From Chloroflexota bacterium (lineage in GTDB: Bacteria > Chloroflexota > Anaerolineae > Aggregatilineales > Phototrophicaceae), in assembly GCA_011523615.1 (NCBI GenBank), contig WTGJ01000020.1:62001-126000 (forward strand): a DNA stretch of 64,000 bases, in the 5' to 3' direction. A program made the translations under genes and the position numbers. This document shows, piece after piece, positions 1 to 9,613 of the stretch (position 1 is the stretch's first letter; every line of letters starts with the position of its first letter). The notes beneath the pieces were generated by a model, which was not told the DNA's origin, did not search any database, and saw only the letters and a program-made list of their open reading frames with translations.

Positions 1-1553
1 ATCCAGCCATTCAGGCCGCCGAAATCATGCCGGGGCTGGATCTTCTCCCCAATTCTCTCTCCCTGGTGGGTTTCCTCATCGCTTACATCGTCGTGGTCGG
101 CCCTTTCAACTACCTCCTGTTGAGCGCATTGCGTCGCCGCGAATGGGCCTGGCTATCCATCCCCACCTTCATCATCTTCTTCTCCGCGGGCGCCTGGGCC
201 CTCGGCCAACAGCTTCGGGGGACGAAAGTTACGCTGAACCGCATCGCCATCGTCCGTTCCTGGCCGGCAGAGAAGCTGGCACGTGTCGACGAATACCTCG
301 GCCTGCTGTCGCCGCGACGGGATCACCTGACGCTCGAAGTCGCCCCGGCGGTGTTCCTCAGCGCGCCGCCCGTCTCCGCAGAGGACGACGCATTGAGTTT
401 GCAGAGTGATGCTCTGCTGAACATCGAGCAAAGCAACCGATTTCGGGCAGCAGAGTTTGCGGTGGATGCCAGCCTGGTCAGCCACTTCGTCCTCAGTGGT
501 GCTACCGAGGCGCCTGCCATACAGGGCGATGCCAAGCTGCGTTTCGCCGGCGACGGCCGTACGCAAGTCCTCGCGGGTAGCGTACACAATCAGAGTGCGA
601 CACCGCTTTTCGATCCCGTGTTGCTGTTCCGCAACGCATCTTTGCCCCTGCCTGCTTCACTGGAACCCGGGGAACGCCAGGAATTCCAACTGGAATTGGC
701 CAACGCTTACGAACTGCGTGAACCGGGTGGCGCGGCCGCTCCCGCGAGCCTGGTCTACACTCCCGGCCTGCGCGATGAATTCAGTTCGCGTAGCCTGTTT
801 CGCAGGATCGCTTCCGGCGAGACGAGCGCGCGAGAATTGATGGGCAACGAATATGCCGCCAGTCGCAACCGGCAAAACTACCCCGGCTCACCCGAGCACT
901 GGCAACGAGCGCTGCGCCGCCGCCTGCTGTTGGATGCCATCATGAATGACCATTCCCGCGCCCCGGGCCGTGGCAACCGCCTGTATCTGGCAGGTTGGAG
1001 CGAGGAGAGTGGATCTGAACTGGCGTTGTTCGGCGCAGAATCGACGACCCTGGTGGAAACGCTGCATCTCATCGCCCTTCCCGTCACCTTCACCGTGCCC
1101 GAAACCTCGGTTCATATCGCCGCCGAGCAATTCACCTGGCACGCACCCTACACCACAGTGGATGACATCGGCCCGCAACGCTTCACCCTGCGCCCGGAAG
1201 ACGAGGTCGTCTTTGAATACATCCCTTTGCCCGAGGCCCGCCTGGCAGCAATCGATGCCCTGCACCTGGTGGCGCGCGTCCCCAGCTCGGTCATCTATCG
1301 GTTGGAAATGCAGCTCTGGGATTGGCAACAGGAGGAATGGCAGGCGATTGAGTTGGATGTGGGGCCCAACGCGCAGCCGACGATCTTGCCGAAGGGCTGG
1401 GAACGCTACCTTGGCCCCCTCGGCCGGGTGCGCATCCGCCTCACGCGGGAAGAAGGCGGCGGTTTCCTCAATCTGAACATGATTGGTGTAGAATTCAGCG
1501 GCCAATATGCGTCTGATTCAGCGGAATTCTCTTCCGTCGACGCTCAAGGATAG
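1..1553 (+). CDS. C-terminal part of a large membrane protein, ABC-exporter associated (5' end outside window)
   Basis: The frame is open from the first base, so the internal ATG at 27 is unlikely to be the real start. What is visible is the last ~516 residues. Two hydrophobic segments near the beginning (around LVGFLIAYIVVVGPFNYLLL and the following FIIFFSAGAWAL stretch) flank a short loop rich in Arg/Trp. The rest is soluble and looks like beta-rich extracytoplasmic domains, ending in a jelly-roll-like region. It stops three bases before the ABC ATPase gene, so the two are almost certainly co-transcribed. I do not recognise a characterised family. By position it is likely the accessory, periplasm-facing component of the exporter that follows. 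Confidence 0.75.
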   Translation, partial: PAIQAAEIMPGLDLLPNSLSLVGFLIAYIVVVGPFNYLLLSALRRREWAWLSIPTFIIFFSAGAWALGQQLRGTKVTLNRIAIVRSWPAEKLARVDEYLGLLSPRRDHLTLEVAPAVFLSAPPVSAEDDALSLQSDALLNIEQSNRFRAAEFAVDASLVSHFVLSGATEAPAIQGDAKLRFAGDGRTQVLAGSVHNQSATPLFDPVLLFRNASLPLPASLEPGERQEFQLELANAYELREPGGAAAPASLVYTPGLRDEFSSRSLFRRIASGETSARELMGNEYAASRNRQNYPGSPEHWQRALRRRLLLDAIMNDHSRAPGRGNRLYLAGWSEESGSELALFGAESTTLVETLHLIALPVTFTVPETSVHIAAEQFTWHAPYTTVDDIGPQRFTLRPEDEVVFEYIPLPEARLAAIDALHLVARVPSSVIYRLEMQLWDWQQEEWQAIELDVGPNAQPTILPKGWERYLGPLGRVRIRLTREEGGGFLNLNMIGVEFSGQYASDSAEFSSVDAQG

Positions 1554-1556
1554 GGC

Positions 1557-2516
1557 ATGGAAACCAGCATCATCCAATCCACGGGTCTGAGCAAGCGTTA
1601 TGGCAAGTTCACCGCCGTCAACGAGCTCTCCCTCCATGTGCCGGCCGGTTCCATCTACGGATTTGTGGGCCCCAATGGCGCGGGCAAAACGACGACGATG
1701 CGCATGTTGACCACCCTCACGCGTCCCAGCGCTGGGGAAGCCTGGGTGGCCGGCCATTCCATCCATCATGATCGCCGAGAGGTGCGCCGGGCCATCGGTT
1801 ATATGCCTGATGACTTCGGGGTGTATGATGACCTGCGCGTATGGGAATACCTCGATTTCTTCGCTGCCTGCTACGACATCCCCGAATCTGAGCGCCGACC
1901 GCTCGTCCATGATCTGCTGGAATTGGTCGAACTCTCCCACCGCCGCGATGATATGGTCGATCAACTCAGCCGCGGCATGAAACAACGTCTTTCCCTGGCC
2001 CGCACCCTCGCCCATGACCCGCGGGTCCTCATCCTGGATGAGCCGGCTTCCGGATTGGATCCGCGCGCGCGCGTCGAGATTCGTGAGTTGTTGGTCTCCC
2101 TGGCCGGCATGGGCAAAACCGTCTTCTTCTCCACACACATCCTCGCGGACGTGAGTGAGATCTGCAGCCACATCGGCATCATCGAAGCCGGCCAGTTGAT
2201 CATCCAGGGCAGTATGAATGAGATTCGCGCGGAATTGATGTCTCACCGTGAAGTCATCGTCACCCTCGCCGATGCGGCAAGCGCCAGCCGCGCCCATGGC
2301 ATTTTGCGCAACGCTCCGACGGTACTGGAAGCGGAATTGCTCCCCCCACGGGGTGGCCGCCATAGCGTGTTGGTCAAGTCGGATGGCGATGACGAAGCCA
2401 TCGGTGCTTTGAACCAGCGGCTCGTGAACGCCGAAGTCCTGGTGCTTGGTTTCACCGAAGAGACGCGCAATTTGGAAGCGATGTTCATGCGCATCACCAA
2501 AGGCATCGTCACATGA
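1557..2516 (+). CDS. ABC transporter ATP-binding protein (exporter type)
   Basis: A 319-residue nucleotide-binding subunit. Walker A GPNGAGKTT lies at about residues 38-46, the signature is an LSRGMKQRL variant near 140, Walker B is LILDEPASGLDP near 160-170, and a switch His follows in FFSTHIL. About 100 extra C-terminal residues follow the ATPase core, typical of CcmA/NodI/GldA-like export ATPases. The start has an AGGATAGGG-type ribosome site just upstream. Its stop overlaps the start of the permease gene (ATGA). It should power the permease encoded next; the substrate is unknown. Confidence 0.93.
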   Translation: METSIIQSTGLSKRYGKFTAVNELSLHVPAGSIYGFVGPNGAGKTTTMRMLTTLTRPSAGEAWVAGHSIHHDRREVRRAIGYMPDDFGVYDDLRVWEYLDFFAACYDIPESERRPLVHDLLELVELSHRRDDMVDQLSRGMKQRLSLARTLAHDPRVLILDEPASGLDPRARVEIRELLVSLAGMGKTVFFSTHILADVSEICSHIGIIEAGQLIIQGSMNEIRAELMSHREVIVTLADAASASRAHGILRNAPTVLEAELLPPRGGRHSVLVKSDGDDEAIGALNQRLVNAEVLVLGFTEETRNLEAMFMRITKGIVT

Positions 2517-3832
2517 AGGCACTCTCGGAGGCTGCGCCCGATGCCGCGAGCCTGAATCCAGCCCGCCATCGCCTGTATCTGGCGCAGCTCTTGCAATACG
2601 GTTTATACGCACAGGCGTTCACCCTCCTGCTGCCGCTGCTCTTCACCTTGGTCAGCATCCTGGGGATCGCCGATGGGCTCGAATTCCAAGCGCAGTACCT
2701 CCTGCAAGCGAACCGCCACTCGGTCAGTGAAACGGCCATGCTCTCTTTCATCCTGGCTCTGGTCAATGTTTGTGCGCTGGTAGTGTTGTTGGTGGGGGCA
2801 TTGGCTCGTGAGTGGTGGTTGCTGCTGGTGGCCGGCGTCACGATGCTGTACAACCTGGCCCTGCTCTTCTTCTGGCAACATCTCGCCAGCGGGATCACGC
2901 TCGGGATCTTGTGCTTTACCCTGATTCGGGCGCGCGCGGATCTCCCTCAGCTGCGTTTCAATCCAGTGATGCGCAAAGAATTGCGCGCTCGTATGCGAGG
3001 CATCCGCGCCTTTGTGATCCTCTCCATCTATCTTTCTTTGATGAGCGCGGTTGCCATATTGCTCTACCTCATCTTCGTCCCGCAAGTGCAAGCCACGGGT
3101 TCGGTGGCGATCGGCACCATCGGACGGGATCTGTTCCGCGGCATGGTCGCCCTCGAGTTGCTGCTCATCATCTTCATCGCGCCCGCCTTCACCGCAGGGT
3201 CCATCACCGGCGAACGGGATGCCAATACCTACGACCTCATCCGCATGACGATGATCCCGTCGCCCGCCTTCATCATCGGCAAATTGGAATCAGCCATCGG
3301 TTACATCCTGTTGTTGATGTGTGCCACCGCCCCCCTCCTCGCTTTGGCCTTCCTTTTTGGCGGGGTGAGCCAGTTGGAGCTGGCGCTTTCTTTCGAGCTG
3401 GTGGTCGTGACGTCTTTGCTCTTCGGTGCGGTGGGCATGTATTACTCGGCTGGCGCAGAACGCACCCTCGCGGCCAGCGTACGTTCCTATCTGACGAATC
3501 TAGCCTTTCTTTTCGCCATCCCGCTCGCGACGCTGTTATTGCTCCGCATCATTGAAACCCTCGTCGGCAGTTCCACTTCGCCCGTTTTTGAAGCCATCCT
3601 GTGGTACAGTCGCGATATCTTGATCAGCCTGAATCCTTTTCTGGCGGCTTTGAGCACGCAGCAGCTGCTGGTCCGCGAAGGCGTGCTGACTTTTGGGCAG
3701 CAAATCCTCGCCAGCAATGGCGCACAGATCCCCACCGTCGCACCCTGGATCAGCTACACCCTGTTCTATCTCCTCGGCAGCGGCGCGCTGGTCGTCCTCA
3801 CCATGCGCCGGCTACGCTATGAGTTGGATTGA
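2513..3832 (+). CDS. ABC transporter permease
   Basis: A 439-residue polytopic membrane protein with about ten hydrophobic segments. It has the ABC-2-like signature region FTAGSITGERDANTYDLIRMT, in which a conserved 'ITGERD..T.DLL' loop precedes the next helices; this loop is usual in exporters of the ABC-2/GldF/NosY type. It starts inside the stop codon of the ATPase gene and is followed 12 bases later by the coiled-coil membrane protein. It is the membrane channel partner of the preceding ATPase. No substrate can be read from the sequence. Confidence 0.88.
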   Translation: MKALSEAAPDAASLNPARHRLYLAQLLQYGLYAQAFTLLLPLLFTLVSILGIADGLEFQAQYLLQANRHSVSETAMLSFILALVNVCALVVLLVGALAREWWLLLVAGVTMLYNLALLFFWQHLASGITLGILCFTLIRARADLPQLRFNPVMRKELRARMRGIRAFVILSIYLSLMSAVAILLYLIFVPQVQATGSVAIGTIGRDLFRGMVALELLLIIFIAPAFTAGSITGERDANTYDLIRMTMIPSPAFIIGKLESAIGYILLLMCATAPLLALAFLFGGVSQLELALSFELVVVTSLLFGAVGMYYSAGAERTLAASVRSYLTNLAFLFAIPLATLLLLRIIETLVGSSTSPVFEAILWYSRDILISLNPFLAALSTQQLLVREGVLTFGQQILASNGAQIPTVAPWISYTLFYLLGSGALVVLTMRRLRYELD

Positions 3833-3844
3833 GGTGGATCGCGG

Positions 3845-5569
3845 ATGACGGTCCTCACCCCACCACCGGCGGATTTCGCTGAACTGAATGCCCTGTTCCG
3901 CCGCTGGCAGTGGCGCAGCAACTGGGTGGATTGCTTGCGCTGGCTCCCCATCGCCCTGATTCTCGGTTGCTGGTTGGCCATCGCCCTCGTGGTCGCATCC
4001 CGCTTCTTCCTTCTGCTGACGCAGCTCGAGCAGGTGGTCTTGAGTGTGGGCATCCTCTCTTCAATGGCCCTCTCCGTCATCGTCTGGCTTTTCATTTGGC
4101 CACAGTCCGAATTGCGCTTGGCACGTCGCCTGGAGCGAGCGTTCCATCTTCAGGAGCGGCTCTCCACTGCCTTTGAAATCCAGGCCGGCGACATCCATAC
4201 CAGCGAGCAGCTGAGCCGGGTGCAACTGCGCGATACTCTGCAGCATGCCACTTCGGCATCCCCTGTGACCGCGCTGCCCTTTCGTCTGAGTGGCAAAGCC
4301 CTCCTTGTTTTGGCTGCCTCCTCATTCACCCTATCGTTGGTGATCCTTTTGCCGAGCGAACTGGAGACCCGCCTCTTTTGGCAACAGCAACTGCAAGCCC
4401 AACGATCTCTGGCCATGGACGCCCTGGAAGATGCGCGCGGCGCCGTCGTTGCCGAAGAACGCCTCAGCGCACAGGAGCGCGAACGGTTGTTGCGGGCGAT
4501 CGATGATGCCGTAGCCCATTTGGACAATGACGCCATCAGCCGCGAAGAAGCGGTCGCTTCCCTGTATGGCGCGGCCCAGCAACTCCAGGAAGGTCAAGCG
4601 GCCTTAAATGCGCAAAGCTCTACCGTCCAGGAATCTTTTGCAAACGCTGCAGAGGCCTTGCGCCGCGGCGAAGATCGTCCTGCTCCCGACCGTCCACCGT
4701 CGCTCAGCGAACGCCTCCAAGAAATGAGAGCGGATCTCCCTTCGCTCAGCGAAGATCAACGCTCCAGCCTGGCCCTCGCCCTGCGTGAAGCGGCCGAAGC
4801 CTTCGCGCTGACCAACCCCGATCTGGCCAGTGCGCTGGAAGCTGCCGCCGAGGCGCTGGAGCGTGGCGATCTCACCGCTGCCGATGAAGCCATGGCTGAT
4901 GCGATCTTCGAGTTGCAAACGATGGCAGCCGACCAGGAACGAGCCAGCAGCGAAGCAGGATCTATGGATCGCGCGGCAGAACAGTTGTCGAATGCTGCAG
5001 AGCAGTTGACGGATGGCAGCGATACCGCACCCTTCAACGATCCGGCAGGGGAAAACGGCTCCGGCAGGGATGTCGGCCGCAGAGGCTCGCAGGCTGCCGC
5101 CGTCCCTGCTCCAGAGGGGGAAACCAGCGAAGGCGCGGTTCGAGGCGCGCAGGGGGCGGAGAGCGCTGATTCCCGCACGGAAACCAGCGCGGGCCAGACT
5201 ACTGGCGCCAGCAATGTCACCTCCGGTCAAAGTGACGACGTGAGCGCTCTTCCCGGTGGCGATTTGCCCAGTTCAGGCAATGAAACCGATGGCAGCGGCC
5301 GAGGGAATTACCAGACCATTTACGCCCCGCGCGAACGCATCGAGGGCAACAGCCAAATCGGGATCGAGCTCGAAAGCGGGAGCAGCGACATCCTGGTCGA
5401 CAGTGGTGAATTCAGTGAAAACCCATTCGGCGAATCGCACATTCCTTACACGCAATTGTTCCATGACTATCGTGATTCCGCCAATGTCGCTCTGGAAACG
5501 GAATACATACCGCTCGGCTTGCGCGCTGTGATCCGCTCCTATTTCAGCGCGATTGAACCCGATCCCTAA
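3845..5569 (+). CDS. Membrane-anchored coiled-coil protein of unknown function
   Basis: A 574-residue protein. Two transmembrane helices lie around residues 38-92 and a third near 150-170. Then comes a long Ala/Glu/Leu-rich helical region (about 185-385) with heptad character, and a low-complexity Gly/Ser/Asp/Thr stretch (about 390-490). It ends in a conserved-looking block containing YTQLFHDYRDSAN and EYIPLGLRAVIRSYFS. This plan (N-terminal TM bundle, coiled coil, disordered linker, short conserved tail) is common in proteins encoded beside MoxR/DUF58/VWA genes. The tail ends 39 bases before the MoxR start. The function is unassigned; a scaffold linking exporter and MoxR machinery is only a guess. 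Confidence 0.8.
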   Translation: MTVLTPPPADFAELNALFRRWQWRSNWVDCLRWLPIALILGCWLAIALVVASRFFLLLTQLEQVVLSVGILSSMALSVIVWLFIWPQSELRLARRLERAFHLQERLSTAFEIQAGDIHTSEQLSRVQLRDTLQHATSASPVTALPFRLSGKALLVLAASSFTLSLVILLPSELETRLFWQQQLQAQRSLAMDALEDARGAVVAEERLSAQERERLLRAIDDAVAHLDNDAISREEAVASLYGAAQQLQEGQAALNAQSSTVQESFANAAEALRRGEDRPAPDRPPSLSERLQEMRADLPSLSEDQRSSLALALREAAEAFALTNPDLASALEAAAEALERGDLTAADEAMADAIFELQTMAADQERASSEAGSMDRAAEQLSNAAEQLTDGSDTAPFNDPAGENGSGRDVGRRGSQAAAVPAPEGETSEGAVRGAQGAESADSRTETSAGQTTGASNVTSGQSDDVSALPGGDLPSSGNETDGSGRGNYQTIYAPRERIEGNSQIGIELESGSSDILVDSGEFSENPFGESHIPYTQLFHDYRDSANVALETEYIPLGLRAVIRSYFSAIEPDP

Positions 5570-5608
5570 GGCTAGTGCTTTTCTTTGGCCCAACCACCAG
5601 GAGAAACC

Positions 5609-6601
5609 ATGACCGCAACCACTGAAATCAGCCCCGAAATCTTTCATGAACGTACCGCCGCGATCGAACGAGAGGTTGCTCGAGTCGTCGTCGGCCAGCA
5701 GGAGATCTTGCGCCACGTTTTGATTTGCATGTTGGCGAGCCGCCATGCCCTCCTCGAAGGAGTGCCCGGTCTCGGCAAAACGTTGCTCATTCGCACGTTG
5801 GCTGCCGCCTTACAGCTCAATTTTTCCCGCATTCAATTCACGCCAGACTTGATGCCTTCCGATATCATCGGCACCGACATCCTGGAAGAAACCGAGGAAG
5901 GCCGCCGCGCGTTTCGATTTCAGCACGGCCCCATCTTCGCCAACTTGATCCTGGCGGATGAGATCAACCGCGCCACTCCCAAAACGCAATCCGCCCTACT
6001 GGAAGCGATGCAAGAAAAAACCGTGACGGTTGCCGGGCGCCGCTATGCGCTGGAAGCGCCATTTTTCGTGCTGGCCACCCAGAATCCTCTGGAAATGGAA
6101 GGCACCTACCCCCTTCCCGAAGCTCAGCTGGATCGTTTCCTCTTCAAAATCCAGGTGGATTACCCCGCGGTGGACGAACTGGTGCGCATCCTCGATCGCA
6201 CCACCGGCGTCGCCGAACCGACGGCCCAGGCCGTCGCCAGTGGGGAAGAGATATTGGAGATGGGTGCCTTGGCGCTCAACCTGCCCGTCGCCAGGCACTT
6301 GAGCGATTACGTCGCGCGCCTCGTCTTCGCTTCTCACCCCAATGCCACAGAAGCGCCACCGGAAGTTCGCCAATACATCCGCTATGGCGCCAGCCCGCGC
6401 GGTGCACAAGCCATCTTGATCGGTGCGAAGGTCAATGCGTTATTGGAGGGGCGCTTCAACGTTTCATTCGGCGATATCGAAACGGTGGCCGCGCCGGCCC
6501 TGCGCCACCGCCTGTTGCTGAATTTCGAAGGCCTCGCCGAAAACATCGTCCCCGATGCCATCGTGCAGGCCCTCCTGCGAGATACCCCAAAGGGGATTTG
6601 A
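5609..6601 (+). CDS. MoxR family AAA+ ATPase
   Basis: About 330 residues. Walker A is GVPGLGKT, Walker B is LILADEINR, sensor 1 lies in LATQNPLEMEGTYPLPEAQLDRF, and an arginine-rich lid (SPRGAQ) follows. MoxR ATPases act as chaperones that assemble or activate partner complexes, usually with VWA proteins encoded next door, as here. A TTG 24 bases upstream keeps the frame open, but the ATG at 5609 has a clean AGGAG six bases before it and was chosen. The order MoxR, DUF58, BatA-like, VWA matches the classical aerotolerance-type (bat) cluster. Confidence 0.94.
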   Translation: MTATTEISPEIFHERTAAIEREVARVVVGQQEILRHVLICMLASRHALLEGVPGLGKTLLIRTLAAALQLNFSRIQFTPDLMPSDIIGTDILEETEEGRRAFRFQHGPIFANLILADEINRATPKTQSALLEAMQEKTVTVAGRRYALEAPFFVLATQNPLEMEGTYPLPEAQLDRFLFKIQVDYPAVDELVRILDRTTGVAEPTAQAVASGEEILEMGALALNLPVARHLSDYVARLVFASHPNATEAPPEVRQYIRYGASPRGAQAILIGAKVNALLEGRFNVSFGDIETVAAPALRHRLLLNFEGLAENIVPDAIVQALLRDTPKGI

Positions 6602-6736
6602 GATGCCACCGCTCTTGCCCAAGGGGAATGCAGTGCTTGCTGTCCGCGAGTGGGGTGACGGCCTTGCTTGCTTCGTCCGCAACTCATCGCACCAGAGCGA
6701 TTCCTTTTCCCCACTATTGCGCAGGGATGGCAGCGC

Positions 6737-7639
6737 ATGAGCACCGTCCCCTGGCTGGATGAACGAGAACGCGCGCGACTCGCCCAGCTCTCTTTCGCCC
6801 CACAACGCAAATCGGCCGGTGGCTGGGTGGGTGATCGCCGCTCTGCCCGCCGCGGCACCAGCCTGGAATTCGCCGACTACCGCAACTACGCCCCGGGCGA
6901 TGACTTGCGCCGCCTGGATTGGAACCTGTATGCCCGACTGGAACGGCCGTACTTGAAACTGTATGAAGACGAAGAAGATCTCGCCCTACACATCATCCTG
7001 GATGCCTCCGCCAGTATGGAATGGCCGCTCACGGCTGAAGAAGGTCAGGTCAGCAAGTGGGATTTCGCCCGTCACCTCAGCGCCGCTCTGGCTTACATCG
7101 CCCTGCAAAACAACGACCAGCTACTCATCACCGCCATTTCTGGCGCCGAATGGCAAACCTTCGGCCCGTACCGCGGTCGCGAACATAGCCCGCGGATGTT
7201 CTCCTTCCTCAGCGCACAAACTGCCTCTGGCGAGCTGGATTGGAACGAGTGTTTGCGCTCTTATGGCTTGAGGCACGCTCGGCCGGGCCTGCTCGTCCTG
7301 ATCAGTGACCTGCTCAGCGCCGATGGCCATCGCACGGGTCTGAATGACCTCCTCGCGCTGGGGTATGAAACCACCATCGTGCACACCCTTTCGCCTGATG
7401 AAATGGAACCCACCCTGGTCGGTGAATTGCGCCTTATCGACATTGAGAATGGTTCCGCCCGCGAAGTCACCCTGGATGGCCGCCTGCGCGCACAATATGC
7501 CCGCCGAGTGAAGCAATGGCAGGAAGGCATTCGGCGAGAAAGCCACTCGCGCGGTGTTCGCTACCTACTTGCCCGCACCGACCGGCCCTGGCTGGGCCTG
7601 CTGATGCAAGATCTGCGCCGCGCTCGACTGCTCAAATAG
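6737..7639 (+). CDS. DUF58 domain protein
   Basis: About 300 residues. The DUF58 hallmark is clear: FADYRNYAPGDDLRRLDWN, followed by KLYEDEEDLALHIILDASASM, where DASASM is a MIDAS-like metal site of a VWA fold. DUF58 proteins accompany MoxR ATPases and are thought to present the VWA-like module to them. The frame extends upstream to 6668, but the ATG at 6737 has an AGGGA site and begins right before the family's conserved N-terminus (LDERERARLAQLSF). The ~135-base gap to moxR holds no other convincing gene. Confidence 0.92.
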   Translation: MSTVPWLDERERARLAQLSFAPQRKSAGGWVGDRRSARRGTSLEFADYRNYAPGDDLRRLDWNLYARLERPYLKLYEDEEDLALHIILDASASMEWPLTAEEGQVSKWDFARHLSAALAYIALQNNDQLLITAISGAEWQTFGPYRGREHSPRMFSFLSAQTASGELDWNECLRSYGLRHARPGLLVLISDLLSADGHRTGLNDLLALGYETTIVHTLSPDEMEPTLVGELRLIDIENGSAREVTLDGRLRAQYARRVKQWQEGIRRESHSRGVRYLLARTDRPWLGLLMQDLRRARLLK

Positions 7640-7648
7640 GTTCCTGGA

Positions 7649-9613
7649 ATGCTGCACTTTTTGACTCCCATCGCCTTCAGCGGTCTCGCGCTCGCCCTGC
7701 CTATCCTCTTGCTCTATTTACTCAAACTGCGCCGAAGCGAGATTCCCGTCAGCAGCAACTTCCTCTGGCAGCAAGTCCTGCAGGACGCCGAAGCGAATGC
7801 CCCCTGGCAACGATTGCGCCGCAATTTCCTCTTGTTCTTGCAATTGCTCCTACTGGCTGCCCTGGTGTTCACCTTGGCCCGCCCATACACCATTGTGCCC
7901 GCGGTCAGCAGCGGCAAATTGGCCTTGCTCATTGACGCTTCCGCCAGCATGAACGCCACCGATGCAGCCGAAGGTACGCGCATGGCTGCCGCCAAACAGC
8001 AGGCGCTGGCCATCATCGATACGATGAACGCCGGGGATCGTGTCATGTTGGTCCGCGTCGCCAGCCTGGCGGAGATCATCCTGCCTTACAGCAACCATCG
8101 TGACCAACTGCGCAGCGCCATCTCATCGCTGACCGCTGGGGCGGGTACGGCCGATTGGCAGAGCGCCTTGGCTCTGGCTACCGCCGATCGCCATAGCGAA
8201 ACCGCGGCCGAACGCATCGTCATCCTCAGTGATGGCGGCTTCGGCGAAATCTCCGCCCTACCCGGTGGTCAGGACATCGAATGGGAATACATCCCCATCG
8301 GCAATTCTGCGGAGAATGTCGCCATCAGCCAACTCGCCACGCGTTCCCTTGGCGCCGAACGCCCGCAACTATTCGCTTCCCTGACCAACTATGGTCAACA
8401 GGACGCCGAGCGCATCTTGAGCCTCTGGTTGGATGAGAATTTGCACCATTCCGAGCGAATCTCCATCGCGGCTGGCAGCGCGCAACCTTTCCTATACGAG
8501 CTGCCTTCCCACGAACATCAGGAGCTGGAACTGCGCCTCACGGTGCCGCTGGCCGCCCAAACCCCCGACCATTTTCCGGCGGATGACCGTGCCTATGCGG
8601 CCACCGGCAATTCCAGCGCCGCGCGCGCGTTGCTCATCTCGCAAAACTCGGACGGTTCAGACCGCAATATCTTCCTGGAACGCGCCATCAGCAGCATCCC
8701 GGGCTGGGAAGTCTTGCGCGGCAACCCATCACTGGGAATTCCCAGCTTGATCACGGACCTCACCGTGCTGGATGGCTGGCTGCCCGAAGAAGGCTTACCG
8801 GAGGGCGATCTGCTGCTCATTCAACCGCCGCGGAGCACACCTCTCTTTGAGCGGGGCGAAGCTGTTGCCATCCATGCACCTTTGCGCGCTGACGAACAAC
8901 ACCCCATCACCCAATTTGTCGACCTCAGCAATGTGAGTTTGCTGACGGCACAAGAATTCACGCCGCTGTTCGATTGGGCCCAAACGATCATCTGGGCGGA
9001 TTCGGTGCCATTGCTGCTCGCAGGAGAGCAACAAAACCGCCGCATCGCCCTCCTGACTTTTGATCTTCAGGATTCCGATCTCCCTCTTTGGATTGCCTGG
9101 CCCATCCTCGTGGCCAATCTATTGGAATGGTTTCGTTGGGGAGATCTTGCTGATGCCGAGCACCTGAATCGCGGGGAACTCGCCCTCTTCTCAGCACCGC
9201 TCGCTGCTGATACGGCACGCATTACGGGGCCGGATGGAGACTTGCAGTTGCTTCCCGTAACCAGTCCCACAGTGGCTTTCCAAGATACCGAATCGACCGG
9301 CTTGTATCGTTTGGAATGGCTGGCGGGCGAGCAGGTCATCCGCTCGGATGCCTTCGCCATCAACTCATTCCAACCGCAAGAAAGCGACATCCGACCCCGC
9401 GAAGCAGTACAATTCGGAGACATCACGCTGAGTCAAAGTGAAACGGATGCATTGGGCCAGCGAGAATGGTGGTCGATCGCCGCCACGATCGCCCTCGTGC
9501 TCCTGGTTGGCGAATGGTGGTTGTATCACCATCGCAACCGCTTGCCGAAGCGCGTCCCGGCCGGTGCTCCACCCAGCCTGCGACAACGCATCTTCCCGGG
9601 AAGCGCAAGATGA
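7649..9613 (+). CDS. BatA/VWA domain membrane protein
   Basis: A 654-residue protein with the N-terminal BatA module (FLTPIAFSGLALALPILLLYLL, then RRSEIPVSS) and a second TM near residue 60. A VWA domain has the MIDAS motif DASASM at about residue 90. A long extracytoplasmic region and a final TM near 620 (WWSIAATIALVLLVGEWWLY) precede a short basic tail. It is 9 bases from the DUF58 gene and overlaps the next VWA gene by ATGA. By analogy with Bat proteins it would form a membrane complex regulated by MoxR. Its physiological target cannot be inferred. Confidence 0.9.
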   Translation: MLHFLTPIAFSGLALALPILLLYLLKLRRSEIPVSSNFLWQQVLQDAEANAPWQRLRRNFLLFLQLLLLAALVFTLARPYTIVPAVSSGKLALLIDASASMNATDAAEGTRMAAAKQQALAIIDTMNAGDRVMLVRVASLAEIILPYSNHRDQLRSAISSLTAGAGTADWQSALALATADRHSETAAERIVILSDGGFGEISALPGGQDIEWEYIPIGNSAENVAISQLATRSLGAERPQLFASLTNYGQQDAERILSLWLDENLHHSERISIAAGSAQPFLYELPSHEHQELELRLTVPLAAQTPDHFPADDRAYAATGNSSAARALLISQNSDGSDRNIFLERAISSIPGWEVLRGNPSLGIPSLITDLTVLDGWLPEEGLPEGDLLLIQPPRSTPLFERGEAVAIHAPLRADEQHPITQFVDLSNVSLLTAQEFTPLFDWAQTIIWADSVPLLLAGEQQNRRIALLTFDLQDSDLPLWIAWPILVANLLEWFRWGDLADAEHLNRGELALFSAPLAADTARITGPDGDLQLLPVTSPTVAFQDTESTGLYRLEWLAGEQVIRSDAFAINSFQPQESDIRPREAVQFGDITLSQSETDALGQREWWSIAATIALVLLVGEWWLYHHRNRLPKRVPAGAPPSLRQRIFPGSAR